From: Volvox africanus
Lineage: Eukaryota; Chlorophyta; Chlorophyceae; Chlamydomonadales; Volvocaceae
Reading direction: 5' to 3'
NCBI GenBank assembly: GCA_030268105.1
Contig: BSDZ01000004.1
Location: 5,808,001 to 5,872,000 of the forward strand
Length of the DNA stretch: 64,000 nucleotides
Position 1 is the stretch's first letter, and each line of letters starts with the position of its first letter. The translations under genes and the position numbers were made by a program. This document shows, in pieces, positions 63,595 through 64,000 of the stretch. A model generated the notes under the pieces. That model saw only the letters and a program-made list of their open reading frames with translations. It ran no database searches and had not been told where the DNA came from.

Positions 63595-63954
63595 ATGCTT
63601 GCTATTCAACGGACTGCTGCTCGTCCCTTCACAAGTGCGCGGCCGGCCGCCAGGTCCCCAGGGCTGCCTCGCCGGGTGGTTGTTCGCGCTGCTGCCGAGG
63701 ATGTTGTGGATGCACCAGAGATTTTGGATGATATTGAGATGGCCCCGCGTGGCCGGCGTTCTAGTGTGGAGAAGGGCATGGAGTTGAAGCACTTCCTGCC
63801 ATTGCCTAAGCCGGCCCACCTGGTATTCGTTAAGCCGACCGTCGCGGTCGTGGCGGGCACTGCGAGCCGCAGCTCTATTGGTGTCAAGATGACCGCTGGC
63901 GACCAGCAACTTGAGCGCTACGTCATTGAGTATTATGCTCGCAGTGTGAAGTAA
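63595..63954 (+). CDS. small plastid-targeted protein of unknown function
   Basis: One frame of 119 residues. The first 31 or so are Arg/Ala/Ser/Pro-rich and end [10 protein letters not shown], a typical algal chloroplast transit peptide and cleavage context. The mature part reads [18 protein letters not shown], a central [19 protein letters not shown] and an end [17 protein letters not shown] recognise no family. The window ends 46 bases later, so a spliced longer form cannot be excluded, though the stop TAA at 63952 follows without an obvious donor. Confidence 0.6.
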   Translation: MLAIQRTAARPFTSARPAARSPGLPRRVVVRAAAEDVVDAPEILDDIEMAPRGRRSSVEKGMELKHFLPLPKPAHLVFVKPTVAVVAGTASRSSIGVKMTAGDQQLERYVIEYYARSVK

Positions 63955-64000
63955 ATGCAGCGGCATAGGGTCTTCTTGGTGACATAGCAGTTGCAGTTTT

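Overview
This window looks like nuclear DNA of a volvocine green alga (a relative of Volvox, Gonium or Chlamydomonas). Genes are split by many short GT-AG introns. TGTAA, the chlorophyte poly(A) signal, lies a few hundred bases past several stop codons. Proteins carry long Gly/Ala/Ser/Gln/Pro runs, and the gene content is algal: ciliary genes, a plastid ribosomal protein, an ER BiP and Mediator. All gene models were spliced by eye from reading frame, junction phase and remembered family motifs. No database search was run.

Layout, left to right. 606-2986 (+) is a secreted ShK/cyclophilin-like protein in four exons. 4771-14366 (-) is an 18-exon UBP14/USP5-type deubiquitinase whose introns hold microsatellites and an inverted pair of a dispersed repeat. 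15396-35325 (+) is a MED13-like Mediator kinase-module subunit. Its fourth visible intron is 13,694 bp, and almost all of it (17389-30783) is one homopurine minisatellite of 15/16-bp units. 37636-42922 (-) is a ten-exon ER BiP (HSP70) ending in HDEL. 44497-47757 (-) is an INSIG-like membrane protein with an unresolved 5' end. 49367-51297 (-) is a 166-residue MORN-repeat protein, head to head with 51663-56884 (+), a BBS10/BBS12-type divergent chaperonin. 58261-59613 (+) is an intronless orphan. 60791-63258 (-) is plastid ribosomal protein PSRP-3 (Ycf65 family). 63595-63954 (+) is a small plastid-targeted unknown.

Gene pairs. UBP14/MED13, MORN/BBS10-like and PSRP-3/unknown are divergent pairs with intergenic gaps of about 1 kb, 365 bp and 336 bp, so shared promoters are plausible. 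The MORN and BBS10-like proteins both belong to families linked to cilia. BiP and the INSIG-like protein both belong to ER families, but they are neighbours in tandem, not an operon.

The most unusual items are the satellite-filled MED13 intron, a UBP14 zinc finger that has lost three of four zinc ligands, inverted repeats flanking UBP14 exons 4-9, and a duplicated 47-48-residue module inside the BBS10-like protein. The long stop-free frames running through the satellite on both strands are composition artefacts and are not annotated as genes.
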